Shown here piece by piece: positions 45,470 to 55,306 of a stretch of 64,000 nucleotides of DNA; positions within the stretch are counted from its first letter, which is position 1, and every line of letters begins with the position of its first letter. The stretch is from Acinetobacter larvae (GTDB taxonomy: Bacteria > Pseudomonadota > Gammaproteobacteria > Pseudomonadales > Moraxellaceae), in the NCBI RefSeq assembly GCF_001704115.1, contig NZ_CP016895.1:1240001-1304000 (forward strand), written 5' to 3'. Under the pieces are notes generated by a model. The model was not told the DNA's origin. It worked only from the letters and a program-made list of their open reading frames with translations, and made no database searches. The position numbers and the translations under genes are program-made.

Positions 45470-46588
45470 TTATCTATTTGTTTGTGCGTTGATATATTTT
45501 GTCAGTGCCTGACGGGCAAGGGCTGGATCATCCGCAAATACGCCATCTACACCTGCTTTAAAAAATAATGACAACTCTTTTTCTGCCCCTGTGACGCAGC
45601 GTAATTTGGCAGCGCCAGGGCATTTTAATGCGCTATTTAAAAATTGGTTTTCGGGTCTAAAAGTATAAGGATGAACTTTTAATCCTACAGCGTGCGCATC
45701 TTTTACAAAGCTAGTAACCTGAGCATTGTTGTCAATAATATAGTCTTTACTAGGACCAACGCCATCGGCATAGCTGGCAACATTTTTTAAACCTGCGGCA
45801 GTTGCCATGCTGGCATATTGCGTCGCACCAGCAAGATCTGCAGGTGACATTTTTTTCTCATCATACAGTTGGATAATTTTGGCGTGTTTTACAGAACGAT
45901 GTTGTTTAAGTTGATCGCTCATATATTTTAAATTATTTACTTCAAAAGATTGTAAATAAATAGGCGCAATCTCGCGAGTATAATGGTGTTGTGCTAAGGT
46001 TTTTAACAGTCTATCTTCTAGTGCTAAGTTTTTATTTTGAAAATACGTAGGATGCTTTGTTTCTATATATAGTCCGATGACTTTTCCGGTTTTTTTATAG
46101 TGCTGTTCGGCGAGGTCGATGATTTGTTCCAATGTCGGAATTTCATATAAATCATTATAGCGTGTATTATCTGGGCGAATATCAGCAATTCGTTCGCGCG
46201 CTTTGAGTTGCTTTAATTCATTTAGGCTCAAATCTTCAGTAAACCAACCATTCAGTTCAGTACCATCAATGACTTTAGTGGTTTTGCGTGATGCAAATTG
46301 TGGTAGGCTGGCAATATTGGTTGTGCTTCCGATCTCGTTTTCATGACGGGCAATTAAATAACCATCTTGCGTTGCGACGAGGTCTGGTTCAATAAAATCT
46401 GCGCCATCATCGATCGCCTTTTGATATGCAGCTAAAGTATGTTCTGGTCGCAGTGCACTGGCGCCACGATGTGCAATAATAAGCGGCATAGCTTGTTGTG
46501 TTGAGGCTTTCTGGTCAGATGTATTTTTATCTTGCTCATCACACGCTGCAAGCATCAAAGTAGCGCTCATCAAAATCATTTTTTTCAT
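45470..46588 (-). CDS. glpQ: Glycerophosphodiester phosphodiesterase, lipoprotein
   Basis: Hydrolyses glycerophosphodiesters to glycerol-3-phosphate and an alcohol; 372 residues. A lipobox LAAC with Cys16 marks it as a lipoprotein in the periplasm. The GDPD fold begins with IIAHRGASALRPEHTLAAY, with catalytic H40 and R41 and the second histidine H50, and continues with DFIEPDLVATQDGYLIARHE carrying the metal-binding Glu and Asp. The end has the VDGVFADDPALARQAL motif normal for GlpQ. Start has a GAGAA ribosome-binding site. It is divergent from the RND gene. Confidence 0.9.
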   Translation of the reverse strand: MKKMILMSATLMLAACDEQDKNTSDQKASTQQAMPLIIAHRGASALRPEHTLAAYQKAIDDGADFIEPDLVATQDGYLIARHENEIGSTTNIASLPQFASRKTTKVIDGTELNGWFTEDLSLNELKQLKARERIADIRPDNTRYNDLYEIPTLEQIIDLAEQHYKKTGKVIGLYIETKHPTYFQNKNLALEDRLLKTLAQHHYTREIAPIYLQSFEVNNLKYMSDQLKQHRSVKHAKIIQLYDEKKMSPADLAGATQYASMATAAGLKNVASYADGVGPSKDYIIDNNAQVTSFVKDAHAVGLKVHPYTFRPENQFLNSALKCPGAAKLRCVTGAEKELSLFFKAGVDGVFADDPALARQALTKYINAQTNR

Positions 46589-46836
46589 ATTGTTCTCGAT
46601 ATTGTGAATAGGTCTATGTACTCGATTTTAACGCGCTTAACTTAGATGATCGCGATGAAAGCTTGATGACAGAATGATTTAAACTGAGCAAACTACACAA
46701 TATCTTCTTAATTTCATTTTATGGCATATATTGTGTAAAAGTGATTGAATTTTATATTTTACTCATTGATTATTAATCGAATTTAAAATCAACGACAGCA
46801 TAAGCTTACTGTGCTGCAAGACATAAAGAATACAAC

Positions 46837-49800
46837 ATGTTATCAAGGTTTTTTATACAGCGACCAATTTTTGCTGGGGTACTGGCAATCATGGTTATGG
46901 CGTTTGGTATTTTTGCAATGCTGAACCTTCCCATTGAGCGTTATCCGGATATCGCGCCACCAAGAATTACCATTTCTACCAGTTATGCGGGTGCCGATGC
47001 CGAAACGGTAGAAGAAAGTGTTACCCAAGTTTTGGAGCAACAAATAAAGGGAATCGATCACTTATTATATTTTAATTCGAGTAGTGATTCATCTGGTCGT
47101 AGCCGCATTAGCCTCAGTTTTGAAACAGGGACGAATCCAGATACAGCCCAAGTTCAAGTTCAAAATAATATTAATAGCGCCATTAACCGCTTACCCGATG
47201 ACGTACAACGACAAGGGGTCAATGTATATAAATCATTGGGCGATACCTTTATGGTAATTGGTTTATATGATGAGCGTGGTGCAGCGAATAACATCGAATT
47301 ATCGGATTATTTAACCAATCATATTGAACAAGAATTAGCGCGTTTAGATGGTGTGGGGGAAGTTGATGTATTTGGTTCGCAATATGCGATGCGTATTTGG
47401 TTAGACCCACATGCATTGAAAAAATTTCAATTAATGCCGTCAGATATTCGGACATCTATTGAAGCACAAAATACGCAAGTTGCCGCAGGGGGAATTGGTG
47501 ATTTACCAACGCTAGATCAGCAATATCTCAATGCCAAAGTTATTGCTGGTTCACGGCTTAAAACAGCCGATGAGTTTAAAGAAATTATTGTCAAGTCTAA
47601 TCCTGATGGTAGCTTGATATATTTAAAAGATGTGGCACGCGTAGAATTGGGAGCGGAAAACTACCAATCATTTAATACCATTAATGGACATGCATCTGCT
47701 GGTATGGCGATTTCGCTGGCATCCGGTGCAAATGCGTTGGCAACATCAAAAATTATTAAAGCAGAATTGGCACGGCTTGCAACGCAATTACCACAAGGCT
47801 ATAAAATTGTATATCCACGTGATAACACACCATTTGTGCAAGCTTCAATAGAAGAGGTCGTTAAGACCTTAATCGAAGCAATGCTTTTAGTTGTTCTGGT
47901 GATGTATTTATTTCTACAAAGCTGGAGAGCAACACTTATTCCAACGATTACCGTTCCTGTGGTGATTTTGGGAACTTTTGCTATTTTAGCAGTGTTTGGA
48001 ATGAGTATTAACACCTTAACTTTATTTGCCTTGGTATTGGCTATTGGTTTGTTGGTTGATGATGCCATTGTTGTGGTGGAGAACGTCGAGCGCTTAATGC
48101 ATGAACAAGCCATGGATGCTCAGCAAGCAGCATTGGCATCCATGCAAGACATGAGTGGGGCATTAATTGGGATTACTTTAGTGCTGACAGCAGTATTTAT
48201 TCCCATGGCATTTTTTCCCGGGGCAACAGGTGTAATTTATCGACAATTTTCGGTTACTTTAGTCGCAGCAATGAGTTTATCTCTGCTGACAGCTTTAATC
48301 TTAACACCAGCACTTTGTGCAATTATTTTAAAACCAAAACAAAAAACTGCGCGTTGGGCTGAGCTATTTAATAACACTTTAAAGAGTATCGATACGTATT
48401 ATAGAAAAACCATTCACCTGACTTTAAATTATAAATGGGCGATGATGATTTGTTTTATCGCGCTTATCGCTGTTTTTAGCTTATTGTATCGCGCGTTGCC
48501 TACGAGTTTTATACCCAGTGAAGACCAAGGAATACTGAGTGTACAGTTTCGTTTAGTGGATGGTGCACCGATGAGTAAAAGTGTAGTGGTGGGTGAACAG
48601 ATTCAACGTTATTTTTTAGAACAAGAAAAAGCCAATGTAGATATCGTGCTGATGCGTTATGGGCGTAATTTTTCTGGCACTGCACAAAATCTTGGTACTG
48701 GTTTTGTGGCGTTAAAATCTTGGGATCAGCGTAAATCACCAGAGCAAACCGCCTTAGCGATTAAACAACGTGCGGAAAAATATTTTAGACAGCATTTAGA
48801 AGTTTCTTTTGTGTTGGTGAGTTTACCTGCTGCAGTCAGTGGTTTAGGCGATACCAATAGCCTTGATTTCTGGCTGCAAGATGTAAATGGACAAGGGCGT
48901 CAATATTTGCAGCAGCAATATGAGGCGATTAAATTAAAAGCAAATGAATATGACAGTTTTGAGAAATTTCAAAACCGTAGTAATCCAGACAAAGCCAAGT
49001 TAAATGTCAAAATTGATCATCGTTTAGCAGCATTACATCAAGTACCGTTACCCGCTATTAATAGCACCCTATCTACGGCATGGGGAGGGAGTTATGTGAA
49101 TGACTTTATTGATCGCGGTAAGATTAAGCGCGTATATATGCAGGGTGATGCTGCATACCGCTCTAAACCAGAAGATTTAGCACAATGGGCGGTGCGGAAT
49201 CAAAATAATCAAATGATAGAGTTTAGTAACTTTGCCAGTATTAATTGGGATGGTGGACCTGATGTCGTGAATCGCTTCCAAGGCTATCGCGCTTTATCCA
49301 TGGAAGCAGATAGTCATGCCAATGCGAGTACGGGTGTAGCAATGCGTGATATTCAACATTTGGTTGATCAATTCCCAGGAATTAGTGTGGCTTGGAGTGG
49401 TTTATCCCTACAAGAGCAACAAGCCAAACAACAAGCGCTTTGGTTATATTTATCATCGATTGGTTTTATTTTCTTATGCCTTGCAGCCCTATATGAAAGT
49501 TGGTCTATTCCTACCGCAGTGATGACCGCCATTCCGCTGGGGATGGGCGGAAATATCGTCTTCAGTAGTATGTTTGGCTTGGCAAATGATATTTATTTTC
49601 AGATTGCCTTACTGACGACCATTGGTTTGTCTTGTAAAAATGCCATATTAATTGTTGAGTTTGCAGCATTAGCGCAACAAAAAGGTGCTTCAATAGTGGA
49701 GGCGGCATTACAAGGCGCAAGTTTGCGACTACGCCCAATTTTGATGACTTCGATTGCATTTGGGGCGGGTATTTTACCTTTGGTTTTTGCAACAGGGGCG

Positions 49801-49938
49801 GGGGCTGCGAGTCGTCAAGAAATTGGTACCAGTATATTGGGTGGTGTATTATTTGGTACGGTATTGGTCTTTGTATTTATTCCTTTTATGTTTGTTATGA
49901 TTCGTAGAGTAGTAGTGAATAGAAACAGCATAACTTAA
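46837..49938 (+). CDS. RND multidrug efflux permease, HAE1 family
   Basis: Inner-membrane proton-drug antiporter of the AcrB/AdeB type, 1033 residues, full length. The N terminus MLSRFFIQRPIFAGVLAIMV is standard; the proton-relay aspartates lie in LVDDAIVVVENVERLM (about residue 407) on helix 4; two large periplasmic loops with porter and docking domains follow helices 1 and 7. No membrane-fusion protein, outer-membrane channel or TetR/two-component regulator gene lies beside it, so it must borrow partners, as E. coli AcrD does. The start has only a weak AAAGA ribosome-binding site. The exact substrate range cannot be told from sequence. Confidence 0.88.
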   Translation: MLSRFFIQRPIFAGVLAIMVMAFGIFAMLNLPIERYPDIAPPRITISTSYAGADAETVEESVTQVLEQQIKGIDHLLYFNSSSDSSGRSRISLSFETGTNPDTAQVQVQNNINSAINRLPDDVQRQGVNVYKSLGDTFMVIGLYDERGAANNIELSDYLTNHIEQELARLDGVGEVDVFGSQYAMRIWLDPHALKKFQLMPSDIRTSIEAQNTQVAAGGIGDLPTLDQQYLNAKVIAGSRLKTADEFKEIIVKSNPDGSLIYLKDVARVELGAENYQSFNTINGHASAGMAISLASGANALATSKIIKAELARLATQLPQGYKIVYPRDNTPFVQASIEEVVKTLIEAMLLVVLVMYLFLQSWRATLIPTITVPVVILGTFAILAVFGMSINTLTLFALVLAIGLLVDDAIVVVENVERLMHEQAMDAQQAALASMQDMSGALIGITLVLTAVFIPMAFFPGATGVIYRQFSVTLVAAMSLSLLTALILTPALCAIILKPKQKTARWAELFNNTLKSIDTYYRKTIHLTLNYKWAMMICFIALIAVFSLLYRALPTSFIPSEDQGILSVQFRLVDGAPMSKSVVVGEQIQRYFLEQEKANVDIVLMRYGRNFSGTAQNLGTGFVALKSWDQRKSPEQTALAIKQRAEKYFRQHLEVSFVLVSLPAAVSGLGDTNSLDFWLQDVNGQGRQYLQQQYEAIKLKANEYDSFEKFQNRSNPDKAKLNVKIDHRLAALHQVPLPAINSTLSTAWGGSYVNDFIDRGKIKRVYMQGDAAYRSKPEDLAQWAVRNQNNQMIEFSNFASINWDGGPDVVNRFQGYRALSMEADSHANASTGVAMRDIQHLVDQFPGISVAWSGLSLQEQQAKQQALWLYLSSIGFIFLCLAALYESWSIPTAVMTAIPLGMGGNIVFSSMFGLANDIYFQIALLTTIGLSCKNAILIVEFAALAQQKGASIVEAALQGASLRLRPILMTSIAFGAGILPLVFATGAGAASRQEIGTSILGGVLFGTVLVFVFIPFMFVMIRRVVVNRNSIT

Positions 49939-49980
49939 ATAAATAAAGTCATGATTTAACGGTATTTTTCATCTAAATCA

Positions 49981-50078
49981 GCTAAGCTAAGCCTAGCTTC
50001 TAAAACAGTGCCAAGCGTGGAAATCACTATAGCTCAATAACTTAGCATGGCTAGGCTGTTGAGCTGCAATGATTTTTT
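49981..50078 (+). terminator. Multi-hairpin 3' region of the RND gene
   Basis: Three inverted repeats overlap here: GCTAAG (49981) with CTTAGC (50041), AGCCTAGC (49990-49997) with GCTAGGCT (50050-50057), and AGCTCAA (50031-50037) with TTGAGCT (50059-50065). The last is followed nearby by a run of T at 50073-50080, so it may end transcription. The arms cannot all pair at once. Confidence 0.45.
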
Positions 50079-50230
50079 TTGTAGTATTGGCGCGCCGGAT
50101 AAGCGGCACGTACTAGAGAGTTTTAATATCCACAATGGACAGCCATAGTTGTTATTTAAATCGAACTAAGCTCAATCATCCCAACCGACTGTGTCTAACT
50201 TGCACAACGGTAATGCTAAACTAATCACCA

Positions 50231-50275
50231 TTGAAGACCTATAGGCTTCAGTGTGTGGAGTTTATAGGTGGCAGA
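50231..50275 (+). promoter_or_regulatory. mgtE leader with alternative hairpins over the ribosome-binding site
   Basis: ACCTATA (50237-50243) can pair perfectly with TATAGGT (50263-50269), covering the ribosome-binding site AGGTGG (50266-50271). Alternatively TGAAG-a-CC (50232-50239) pairs with GGCTTCA (50244-50250), freeing the site. The two are mutually exclusive. It does not obviously match the M-box of Bacillus mgtE genes; translational control by Mg2+ is only a suggestion. Confidence 0.4.
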
Positions 50276-51622
50276 ATGCGTTACAATAATTTTATCTATT
50301 TACTAAATGATTCACTTGAAAAAAAAGATATCCAACTGGCTTTAGATGCGGTCAGTACTTTTCAGCCTGCCGATATGGCCGAAGTGCTAGCTAAGCTCCC
50401 TCATGACAATGCATTGATTTTATTATTAGAACTCTCAGATCGTGCCTTTGTATTTTCGCATTTAGACGCAGAAGACCAAGTTCATTTTGCCCAGCATATG
50501 ACGCGTGCGACTCTGGCTGAAATCATTGGTGAAATGCCTTCCGATAAGCGTGTGGATTTATATAAAAGTCTGACTGCAGAACAACAAGATGCATTATTAC
50601 CCGCTTTAGCTCAGTTAGAGCGTGAAGATATCCGTAAATTGGCCGCCTATCATGAAGGAACTGCCGGGGCATTAATGAGCTCTGAATATGTGACTTTAAA
50701 GCCTGAAATGACGGTGACAGAAGCAATACGGACGATTCGGCTGGAGGCACCAGATCGAGAAACCATTTATATTGCCTATGTGTTGGATGATCATAGACGT
50801 TTAATTGGAGTAATTTCTTTAAAACAACTTATTCTGGCGCAAGAAAATCAGATTATTTCCAATTTAATGACCAAAGACGTGATTTGTGCAGAGGTAGATT
50901 TAAATCAAGTCGAAGTCGTTAAAATGATTGAACGTTATGATTTGATAGCAGTCCCGATCGTTGATGAGCATGGTGAAATGGTGGGGATCGTAACCTATGA
51001 TGATGCTATGGATGTGGTGATTGAAGAAGCCAATGAGGATTTCTTAAAAGCTGGTGCGGTACAGGCGAGCAGTAAAATTAATTTAAAAACTGCGCCCATT
51101 AATTTGTTATATCGTAAGCGTGTTTTTTGGTTGGTGTTTTTAGTTTTTGGTAGTTTACTGTCTGGGATTGGGATTGCCCATTTTGAGGAAATTATTGCTG
51201 CCCACATCGTATTGGTATTTTTCTTACCCTTATTAGTCGGGAGTGGCGGGAATGCTGGATCTCAATCTGCAACATTAATGGTACGCGCATTAGCGACCGG
51301 TGAGGTGGGAATCAGAGATTGGTTTGCACTGATGTGCCGTGAAGTTTTGGTGGCATTATGTTTGGGGGGAACCATGGCAATCGCGGTATCGCTATTAGGC
51401 TATTATCGTGGTGATGCCGCAGTGTCTCTGGTTTTGGCATTGAGTATGGTCGGTATTGTTTTACTCGGTTGTATTATTGGCATGAGCTTACCTTTTATAT
51501 TAAATCGTTTGGGCTTAGATCCAGCCAGCGCTTCAGCACCATTGGTTACATCGATTTGTGATGCCACGGGTGTGTTGGTTTATTTATATATTGCTTCTTT
51601 GATTTTAGGTTTACCCGTTTAG
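50276..51622 (+). CDS. mgtE: Magnesium transporter MgtE
   Basis: Mg2+ channel of the inner membrane, 448 residues. The cytoplasmic MgtE_N domain (about 15-115) with FQPADMAEVLAKLP is followed by two CBS domains (about 120-245) with AGALMSSEYVTL and NLMTKDVICAEV, then five membrane helices (about 275-448) carrying LVGSGGNAGSQSATLMVRAL, the pore-lining segment. The frame opens at TTG 50231, but the ATG at 50276 follows AGGTGG and starts closer to the family N terminus. A bidirectional terminator separates it from htpX. Confidence 0.92.
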   Translation: MRYNNFIYLLNDSLEKKDIQLALDAVSTFQPADMAEVLAKLPHDNALILLLELSDRAFVFSHLDAEDQVHFAQHMTRATLAEIIGEMPSDKRVDLYKSLTAEQQDALLPALAQLEREDIRKLAAYHEGTAGALMSSEYVTLKPEMTVTEAIRTIRLEAPDRETIYIAYVLDDHRRLIGVISLKQLILAQENQIISNLMTKDVICAEVDLNQVEVVKMIERYDLIAVPIVDEHGEMVGIVTYDDAMDVVIEEANEDFLKAGAVQASSKINLKTAPINLLYRKRVFWLVFLVFGSLLSGIGIAHFEEIIAAHIVLVFFLPLLVGSGGNAGSQSATLMVRALATGEVGIRDWFALMCREVLVALCLGGTMAIAVSLLGYYRGDAAVSLVLALSMVGIVLLGCIIGMSLPFILNRLGLDPASASAPLVTSICDATGVLVYLYIASLILGLPV

Positions 51623-51624
51623 GG

Positions 51625-51687
51625 CTTAAAATAAATAAAAACTTAAAATAAATAAAAAATAAACCTCAATTTGAGGTTTATTTTTTG
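51625..51687. terminator. Bidirectional terminator with a 17-bp tandem repeat
   Basis: AAATAAACCTCA and TGAGGTTTATTT pair around a 3-nt loop and are flanked by A-rich and T-rich tracts, so it can serve mgtE and the converging htpX. Directly before it CTTAAAATAAATAAAAA occurs twice in tandem (51625-51641, 51642-51658), a recent slippage duplication. Confidence 0.8.
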
Positions 51688-51700
51688 GGGCGATTATTTA

Positions 51701-52606
51701 TTACTGTACATTGAGCTGTTGTAAGGCTGCAACACGTTGTTCGATCGTTGGGTGGGTCTGGAATAAAGCGGCTAAACTAAATCCTTCTTGCTTACCTTCC
51801 GCGATGGCAAAAGCCTTCATTTCACTTGGCATTTGATCTGGCATTTCTGATTCAGCTTGTAAGCGTAACAAGGCATTGATCATAGCTTGTTTTCCAGCAA
51901 GTCTGGCTCCGGCTTCGTCGGCACGATATTCACGATAGCGTGAAAACCACATGACAATGGCTGAGGCTAAAATACCGAAAACAATATCGAGCACAATGGT
52001 AATGGCAAAGAATGCTAAACCAGGTGCTTGACCTTCTTCACGACCAAAGACATTACGGTCAATAAAGTCACCAACAATACGGGCAAAGAACATGACGAAG
52101 GCGTTTACCACACCTTGAATCAAGGCCAAAGTCACCATATCACCATTGGCAACATGTCCAATCTCATGGGCTAATACTGCGCGTAATTCATCCTTATTCA
52201 TGCGTTGTAACAAACCAGAAGAAACCGATACTAAAGCATCGTTTTTATTCCAGCCTGTTGCAAATGCATTGGATTGATAGGAAGGAAAAATACCAACTTC
52301 AGGCATTTGAATACCAGCACGTTGAGATAATTGCGCAACCTCTTGTAATAACCATGCTTCAGCTTGATCACGAGGTGCATTAGGGTCGATCAGTACCGTA
52401 CCTGTACTTTTAATTGCCATCCATTTAGACATGAAAAGTGAAATCATTGATCCCACCATACCAAAGACTAAACAGATCACCATTAAGTTGCCTAAATTTA
52501 GACCGCCAGCGCTACGGTAACTTCCTACACCTAATATCGATAGGATTAAGCCAGCTACAACTAGTACCGCGAGGTTGGTAAGCAAAAACAAACCAATCCG
52601 CATCAT
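51701..52606 (-). CDS. htpX: Membrane metalloprotease HtpX
   Basis: M48-family zinc protease of membrane quality control, 301 residues. Two N-terminal helices, the catalytic HEIGH motif (H147, E148, H151), two more helices and the third zinc ligand in [13 protein letters not shown]. The frame includes a TTG at 52609, but ATG-ATG from 52606 gives [15 protein letters not shown], the same start as E. coli HtpX, and is 8 bp after AGAGGA. It may be induced by envelope stress; no site was identified. Confidence 0.93.
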   Translation of the reverse strand: MMRIGLFLLTNLAVLVVAGLILSILGVGSYRSAGGLNLGNLMVICLVFGMVGSMISLFMSKWMAIKSTGTVLIDPNAPRDQAEAWLLQEVAQLSQRAGIQMPEVGIFPSYQSNAFATGWNKNDALVSVSSGLLQRMNKDELRAVLAHEIGHVANGDMVTLALIQGVVNAFVMFFARIVGDFIDRNVFGREEGQAPGLAFFAITIVLDIVFGILASAIVMWFSRYREYRADEAGARLAGKQAMINALLRLQAESEMPDQMPSEMKAFAIAEGKQEGFSLAALFQTHPTIEQRVAALQQLNVQ

Positions 52607-52851
52607 CAAGAATATCCTCTTATAGATAGTAAAAGATTTGATTTATAAGCTACAAATCAAATATAGAATATGAGGGGGAAGGGCACAAAATTCAAGAATA
52701 AAACCGTTAAAGCTTTAAAAAAATACTGATAAAGCCTAGAGATATGAGCTTGATTTCTGTGCATTTCATCGAATAATGTCAATGATCTTGAACATTGCTA
52801 AGCTAAAGTGAAGTGGATGAGCAAATGAAAATCGCTGAGTTGAGTCAGCTG

Positions 52852-53712
52852 TTAAGGATCAATGATAATCTTTGCCGTCGCAGTTGCATGTTCTGTGCTA
52901 TAAGAACCTGTGGTTTTATTGCTAAAATGATGATTTGAGATGGCAATAATTGGTCGATTGCTATAACGATTATTGCTTGCCATTTGCGCTTGTTCAGTTG
53001 CGGTTGGCTTGGATGGTGTGGTAGATGTTGTGTTGCTATTGGAGATATAGTTGCCATCGGCATATAGGTTGTTATAACGACTACTGACTCGTTTGACATA
53101 GTCCTGTGTCTCACGAAAAGGTGGAATCCCACCATATTTTTTGACATTCCCTTCACCTGCATTATACGCAGCGAGGGCAAGCTCAGTTTGTCCATTGAAG
53201 CGTTTTAGCAACCAGCTTAAGTATTGTGCGCCAGCAAAGATATTCTGTTTAGGATCATAGGCGTTTATGACATTAAATCGTTTTGCAGTTGCAGGCATGA
53301 GTTGCATTAAACCTTGTGCACCCACAGGCGAACGTGCTTGAACATCGAAGCCAGATTCGGTATGCATGACAGCTTTTATTAAGCCAGCTGAAATATTGTG
53401 CTGAGCTGCTGCTTGCTGAATTAAATCGTCATAGGCATTTTTACCTTGTGCGAACTTAGGCAATACGGCGGCTTCGTCTTTACCCCAATTATTATAGTGA
53501 TGGACATTACTATCTGGATAATAGTTCACTTTTATAGTAATGAGCCCTTGTTCGTTATGTTTTTGATTGGTCAGTAAGGTCGTTCCTTGTTGATCACGAT
53601 AACTATAAATTTGTTCAGCATGACTATACTGTGCAAGACTGCCTAAATTTAAAAAAATAGTTAAAAAAATCAACTTCGCATAGACAGGGCTATTTTTATG
53701 TGTTTTATTCAT
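52852..53712 (-). CDS. Lytic transglycosylase with SLT domain
   Basis: Periplasmic murein-cleaving enzyme, 286 residues. A signal peptide ends near SHAEQ; a DUF4124-like segment (about 33-75, IYSYRDQQGTTLLTN) precedes the SLT domain (about 95-205). Catalytic Glu119 lies in VMHTESGF, followed by GAQGLMQLMPATAKRF and LALAAYNAGEGNV, both normal for family 1 transglycosylases. The C-terminal tail is Ser/Thr/Asn-rich and disordered. It is unrelated in arrangement to the second transglycosylase at 55847. Confidence 0.88.
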   Translation of the reverse strand: MNKTHKNSPVYAKLIFLTIFLNLGSLAQYSHAEQIYSYRDQQGTTLLTNQKHNEQGLITIKVNYYPDSNVHHYNNWGKDEAAVLPKFAQGKNAYDDLIQQAAAQHNISAGLIKAVMHTESGFDVQARSPVGAQGLMQLMPATAKRFNVINAYDPKQNIFAGAQYLSWLLKRFNGQTELALAAYNAGEGNVKKYGGIPPFRETQDYVKRVSSRYNNLYADGNYISNSNTTSTTPSKPTATEQAQMASNNRYSNRPIIAISNHHFSNKTTGSYSTEHATATAKIIIDP

Positions 53713-53845
53713 ATTGAGCCGCTTTTACAGCAAATTATTCAAAATTCTCCAGTCTTGTTTTTATCAATTTGTAAAAGAAAAATCAAGTCTGGATTGTTGT
53801 CATAATAATCGAAAAAAAATTTAATTTTTTTTTAATATAGATTGC

Positions 53846-53875
53846 TTGACTTAGGTAAGCCATTGAATTTAATAG
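53846..53875 (+). promoter_or_regulatory. Possible promoter upstream of ttcA
   Basis: TTGACT (53846-53851), an 18-bp spacer and TAATAG (53870-53875). Transcription would start near 53882 and cross the DnaA-box-like cluster. Moderate match only. Confidence 0.35.
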
Positions 53876-53953
53876 AATAAAAAAACGATTAAAAAACGTA
53901 CAATCTAATGAGAATGCCCTATCTTCAGCGTAAAAGACTTGTCAAGCCCTATA

Positions 53954-53998
53954 GTTTCCACAATTTTATCCACAGCTTTTGTGGAAAACTGTGGAAAA
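53954..53998. promoter_or_regulatory. Cluster of DnaA-box-like 9-mers
   Basis: TTATCCACA at 53966-53974 is a perfect consensus DnaA box. Around it are GTTTCCACA at 53954-53962 (two mismatches) and, on the opposite strand, TTTTCCACA at 53980-53988 and 53990-53998 (one mismatch each). Four sites within 45 bp, in the 458-bp gap before ttcA. Neither dnaA, dnaN nor gidA is near, so this is not the standard origin arrangement; a DnaA-titrating or regulatory site is more likely. Confidence 0.5.
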
Positions 53999-54170
53999 AA
54001 ACCAAACCACGTTATTTGCCTGTATTAAGCTTAATTTTTCTTAACATAAAAGTCATATTGTTAATGCCGCATTAATTCTTGTGTTGTTGTTAAAATTACG
54101 CAAGTTATAGGTGCGTCTTATCGGTGAATCGGCTAAAATTAGGCAAATTTTTTTTGGGTTATGCGCTTTT

Positions 54171-55085
54171 ATGTATTCGCCACTTGAGTCCGAGCAAGGA
54201 TTTAATTTTAAACCAGAGTTACCGACAAGTTCGGCATACTATCGTTTATTAAAAAAACTTCGTCGCCAGGTCGGTCATGCGATTCGAGATTATCAAATGA
54301 TTGAAGAGGGCGATAAAGTAATGGTTTGTGTTTCGGGTGGCAAAGACAGCTACACGTTGTTGGATATCTTGCTGCAATTTAAGCGTATTGCACCGATTAA
54401 CTTTGATGTGGTGGCTGTTAACCTAGATCAGAAACAACCTGGTTTTCCAGAAGATGTACTCCCTCGTTATATGGAAGAAAATAATATTCCATATTATATT
54501 TTAGAAAAAGATACCTATAGTATTACGAAGCGTTTAACACCAGAAGGTAAGACTTATTGTGCAGTGTGTTCGCGTTTACGTCGTGGTTCTCTCTATGGTT
54601 TTGCACAAGAAATTGGTGCGACAAAAGTTGCTTTAGGTCATCATCGTGATGATATCTTAGCGACATTCTTTTTGAACTTATTTCATGGTGGTAGTTTGAA
54701 AGCGATGCCACCCAAGCTATTGTCTACCGATAAGCGTAATATCTTGATTCGACCTTTAGCCTATGTTGAAGAAAAAGATATTATTAAATATGCTGAACTA
54801 CGTAAGTTTCCAATCATTCCATGTAACTTGTGTGGTTCACAAGAAAACTTACAGCGTGCCATGCTCAATGATATGTTAAGAGAATGGGATAAGAAATATC
54901 CAAAACGTTTGCATAGCATTTTTGGTGCCTTACAAAATGTTTCACCTTCGCAGCTCGCAGATCGCGAATTATTTGATTTTGAAGCCTTAGATTCTCAACG
55001 TATTGTTGAGGAGGACGAAAGCTGTAGTCCTGAAGAGTTCAAGAAACGTTTAGATGTGGTGAACTTGAGTTTTGCTGCAGAATAA
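54171..55085 (+). CDS. ttcA: tRNA 2-thiocytidine(32) synthetase TtcA
   Basis: Cytoplasmic enzyme that thiolates C32 of certain tRNAs using ATP and an iron-sulfur cluster; 304 residues. PP-loop SGGKDS at 55-60, cluster-type cysteines C130 and C133 in [11 protein letters not shown], and a second pair C218/C221 in PCNLCGSQ. The [19 protein letters not shown] motif is characteristic of the family. The frame opens upstream at 54111, but the ATG at 54171 ([13 protein letters not shown]) matches the Acinetobacter form. The acidic C-terminal tail is variable. Ends at a strong terminator. Confidence 0.93.
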   Translation: MYSPLESEQGFNFKPELPTSSAYYRLLKKLRRQVGHAIRDYQMIEEGDKVMVCVSGGKDSYTLLDILLQFKRIAPINFDVVAVNLDQKQPGFPEDVLPRYMEENNIPYYILEKDTYSITKRLTPEGKTYCAVCSRLRRGSLYGFAQEIGATKVALGHHRDDILATFFLNLFHGGSLKAMPPKLLSTDKRNILIRPLAYVEEKDIIKYAELRKFPIIPCNLCGSQENLQRAMLNDMLREWDKKYPKRLHSIFGALQNVSPSQLADRELFDFEALDSQRIVEEDESCSPEEFKKRLDVVNLSFAAE

Positions 55086-55108
55086 ACCTTATTATTTTGA
55101 GATTTTAT

Positions 55109-55144
55109 ATCGCGGCATTTGCAGTAGCAAATGCCGCGATTTTA
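55109..55144 (+). terminator. Terminator of ttcA
   Basis: ATCGCGGCATTTGC and GCAAATGCCGCGAT form a perfect 14-bp stem with an AGTA loop, followed by TTTTA. It is 23 bp after the stop. Confidence 0.93.
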
Positions 55145-55306
55145 ATAAAAAAATGAAAAAATTAATAAAACGTGAACACTTGGTGCAAATTTGTTTAGCC
55201 CAAACTGAAATTATCATGCTATAACATGCTTCACGTAAGTGAATTTACGAAGATGTTGTTTGGATAGACAACACGTCATATGTATAAATAATTTTGAGGA
55301 AAAGTC

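Noticed and set aside
50231..50275. M-box (ykoK) riboswitch
   Set aside because: The leader is far shorter than the M-box and lacks its multi-helix layout; only a simple two-hairpin switch is supported.
53954..53998. Chromosome replication origin
   Set aside because: A DnaA-box cluster is present, but dnaA, dnaN, gidA and a typical AT-rich unwinding array of origin length are not seen; kept only as a DnaA-site cluster.
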